DNA of 64,000 bases, from positions 1 through 64,000 of the forward strand of contig CAJFGR010000032.1 in assembly GCA_904377845.1 (NCBI GenBank), in the 5' to 3' direction. A program made the translations under genes and the position numbers. The stretch is from an uncultured Ruminococcus sp. (lineage in GTDB: Bacteria; Bacillota; Clostridia; Lachnospirales; Lachnospiraceae). Position 1 is the stretch's first letter. Each line of letters starts with the position of its first letter. The notes under the pieces are model-generated. The model was not told where the DNA came from, did not search any database, and was given only the letters and a program-made list of their open reading frames with translations. Positions 63,442-64,000 of this stretch are shown here, piece by piece.

Positions 63442-64000
63442 ATGTTAGTTAATGCAGCAGTTCCGCATCAGTTCAGGATGCGGATCATGCCGGATATCAG
63501 AAGTCTGATATTCGGAAACGGAAAAGAAATTCATTACATAGGAGGGACTGAAATACTGCCGCCTCCTCTGGAGGGCGTGCAGGAAAAGGAGATGATCAGC
63601 CGCCTGGGTACAGACAATGACGAGGCGGCTAAAAAAGCGCTTATAGAGCATAATCTCCGTCTTGTTGTATATATTGCCAAAAAGTTCGATAATACCGGAG
63701 TGGGAGTGGAAGATCTGATATCAATCGGGACGATCGGACTGATTAAGGCGATCAACACTTTTAATCCGGCGAAAAAGATTAAGCTGGCGACATATGCGTC
63801 AAGGTGCATTGAAAATGAAATCCTGATGTATCTGCGCCGCAACAGCAAGACGAAACTTGAAGTATCCATTGATGAACCGCTCAATGTGGACTGGGACGGC
63901 AATGAACTACTGCTCTCAGATATACTCGGCACAGAGGAGGATACAATATACCGTGATCTGGAGAACGAGGCGGAGAGAAAACTTCTTGTCCGTGCCCTCA
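63442..64000 (+). CDS. sigE: RNA polymerase sporulation sigma factor SigE (3' end outside the window)
   Basis: Mother-cell sigma factor. The frame runs to the window end, giving 186 codons. It starts with a short pro-sequence ([16 protein letters not shown]) removed by SpoIIGA, then sigma-70 region 2 with the conserved [43 protein letters not shown] and LMYLRRN that binds the -10, followed by the start of region 3. AGGAGGAG precedes ATG 63442. Expression is probably from the Spo0A-type promoter upstream of spoIIGA. Confidence 0.96.
   Translation, partial: MLVNAAVPHQFRMRIMPDIRSLIFGNGKEIHYIGGTEILPPPLEGVQEKEMISRLGTDNDEAAKKALIEHNLRLVVYIAKKFDNTGVGVEDLISIGTIGLIKAINTFNPAKKIKLATYASRCIENEILMYLRRNSKTKLEVSIDEPLNVDWDGNELLLSDILGTEEDTIYRDLENEAERKLLVRAL

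Overview
The window looks like a chromosomal segment of a spore-forming Clostridia, most likely a Lachnospiraceae-type gut bacterium. The reasons are the cotJABC spore-coat genes, a spoIIGA-sigE pair, strong AGGAGG-type ribosome sites with frequent GTG and TTG starts, and a dcw cluster that starts with mraZ and runs into spoIIGA. The family is inferred from gene content only; no database was searched. All genes are on the plus strand except cotJABC.
Layout: 1-1624 holds the tail of a RhuM-type gene and an AT-rich gene for an unrecognised membrane protein, both probably acquired. 1660-10825 is housekeeping: uvrB, uvrA, mreB (without mreC or mreD beside it), recD2 and comF. 10902-17434 holds two small membrane proteins, the c-di-AMP synthase cdaA with its partner cdaR, an HPr-like protein, a sugar nucleotidyltransferase and a first LCP-family glycopolymer ligase.
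17503-41347 is a visibly AT-rich surface-polysaccharide island lying between two LCP genes. It encodes an acyltransferase, a GerMN-type lipoprotein, an amidase/glucosaminidase autolysin with wall-binding repeats, a GtrB-type glycosyltransferase, and a repeat-bearing L,D-transpeptidase locus that two deletions break into three frames. From a promoter at 26813 to a strong terminator at 38040 runs one polymer operon: initiating sugar-phosphate transferase, three GT2 enzymes, a Wzy-like polymerase, a sialyltransferase-like enzyme, a Wzx flippase, a fused CMP-nonulosonate synthetase/PseG-like protein, and a NeuB-like synthase. A GT-C-like membrane protein, GtrA and a second acyltransferase follow. 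Together they suggest an envelope glycan carrying a sialic-acid-like (nonulosonic) sugar, attached to peptidoglycan by LCP enzymes and possibly recognised by the nearby repeat proteins.
41480-46009 encodes the second LCP protein, a cohesin-domain membrane protein with an acidic tyrosine-rich tail, and an HtrA protease. cotJABC (minus strand), tRNA-Pro(GGG), a SEDS polymerase with an arginine-rich N-terminal extension, a DegV protein and a small membrane protein follow. 50527-62380 is the division and wall cluster: mraZ, rsmH, an ftsL-like gene, two class B PBPs, mraY, murD, ftsW, ftsQ/divIB and ftsZ. It lacks murE, murF, murG, murC and ftsA. The window closes with spoIIGA and the start of sigE.
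The clearest regulatory signals are six 10-bp-spaced MraZ-type boxes over the mraZ promoter, and a candidate Spo0A-type promoter with a 22-bp spacer and two 0A-like boxes before spoIIGA.
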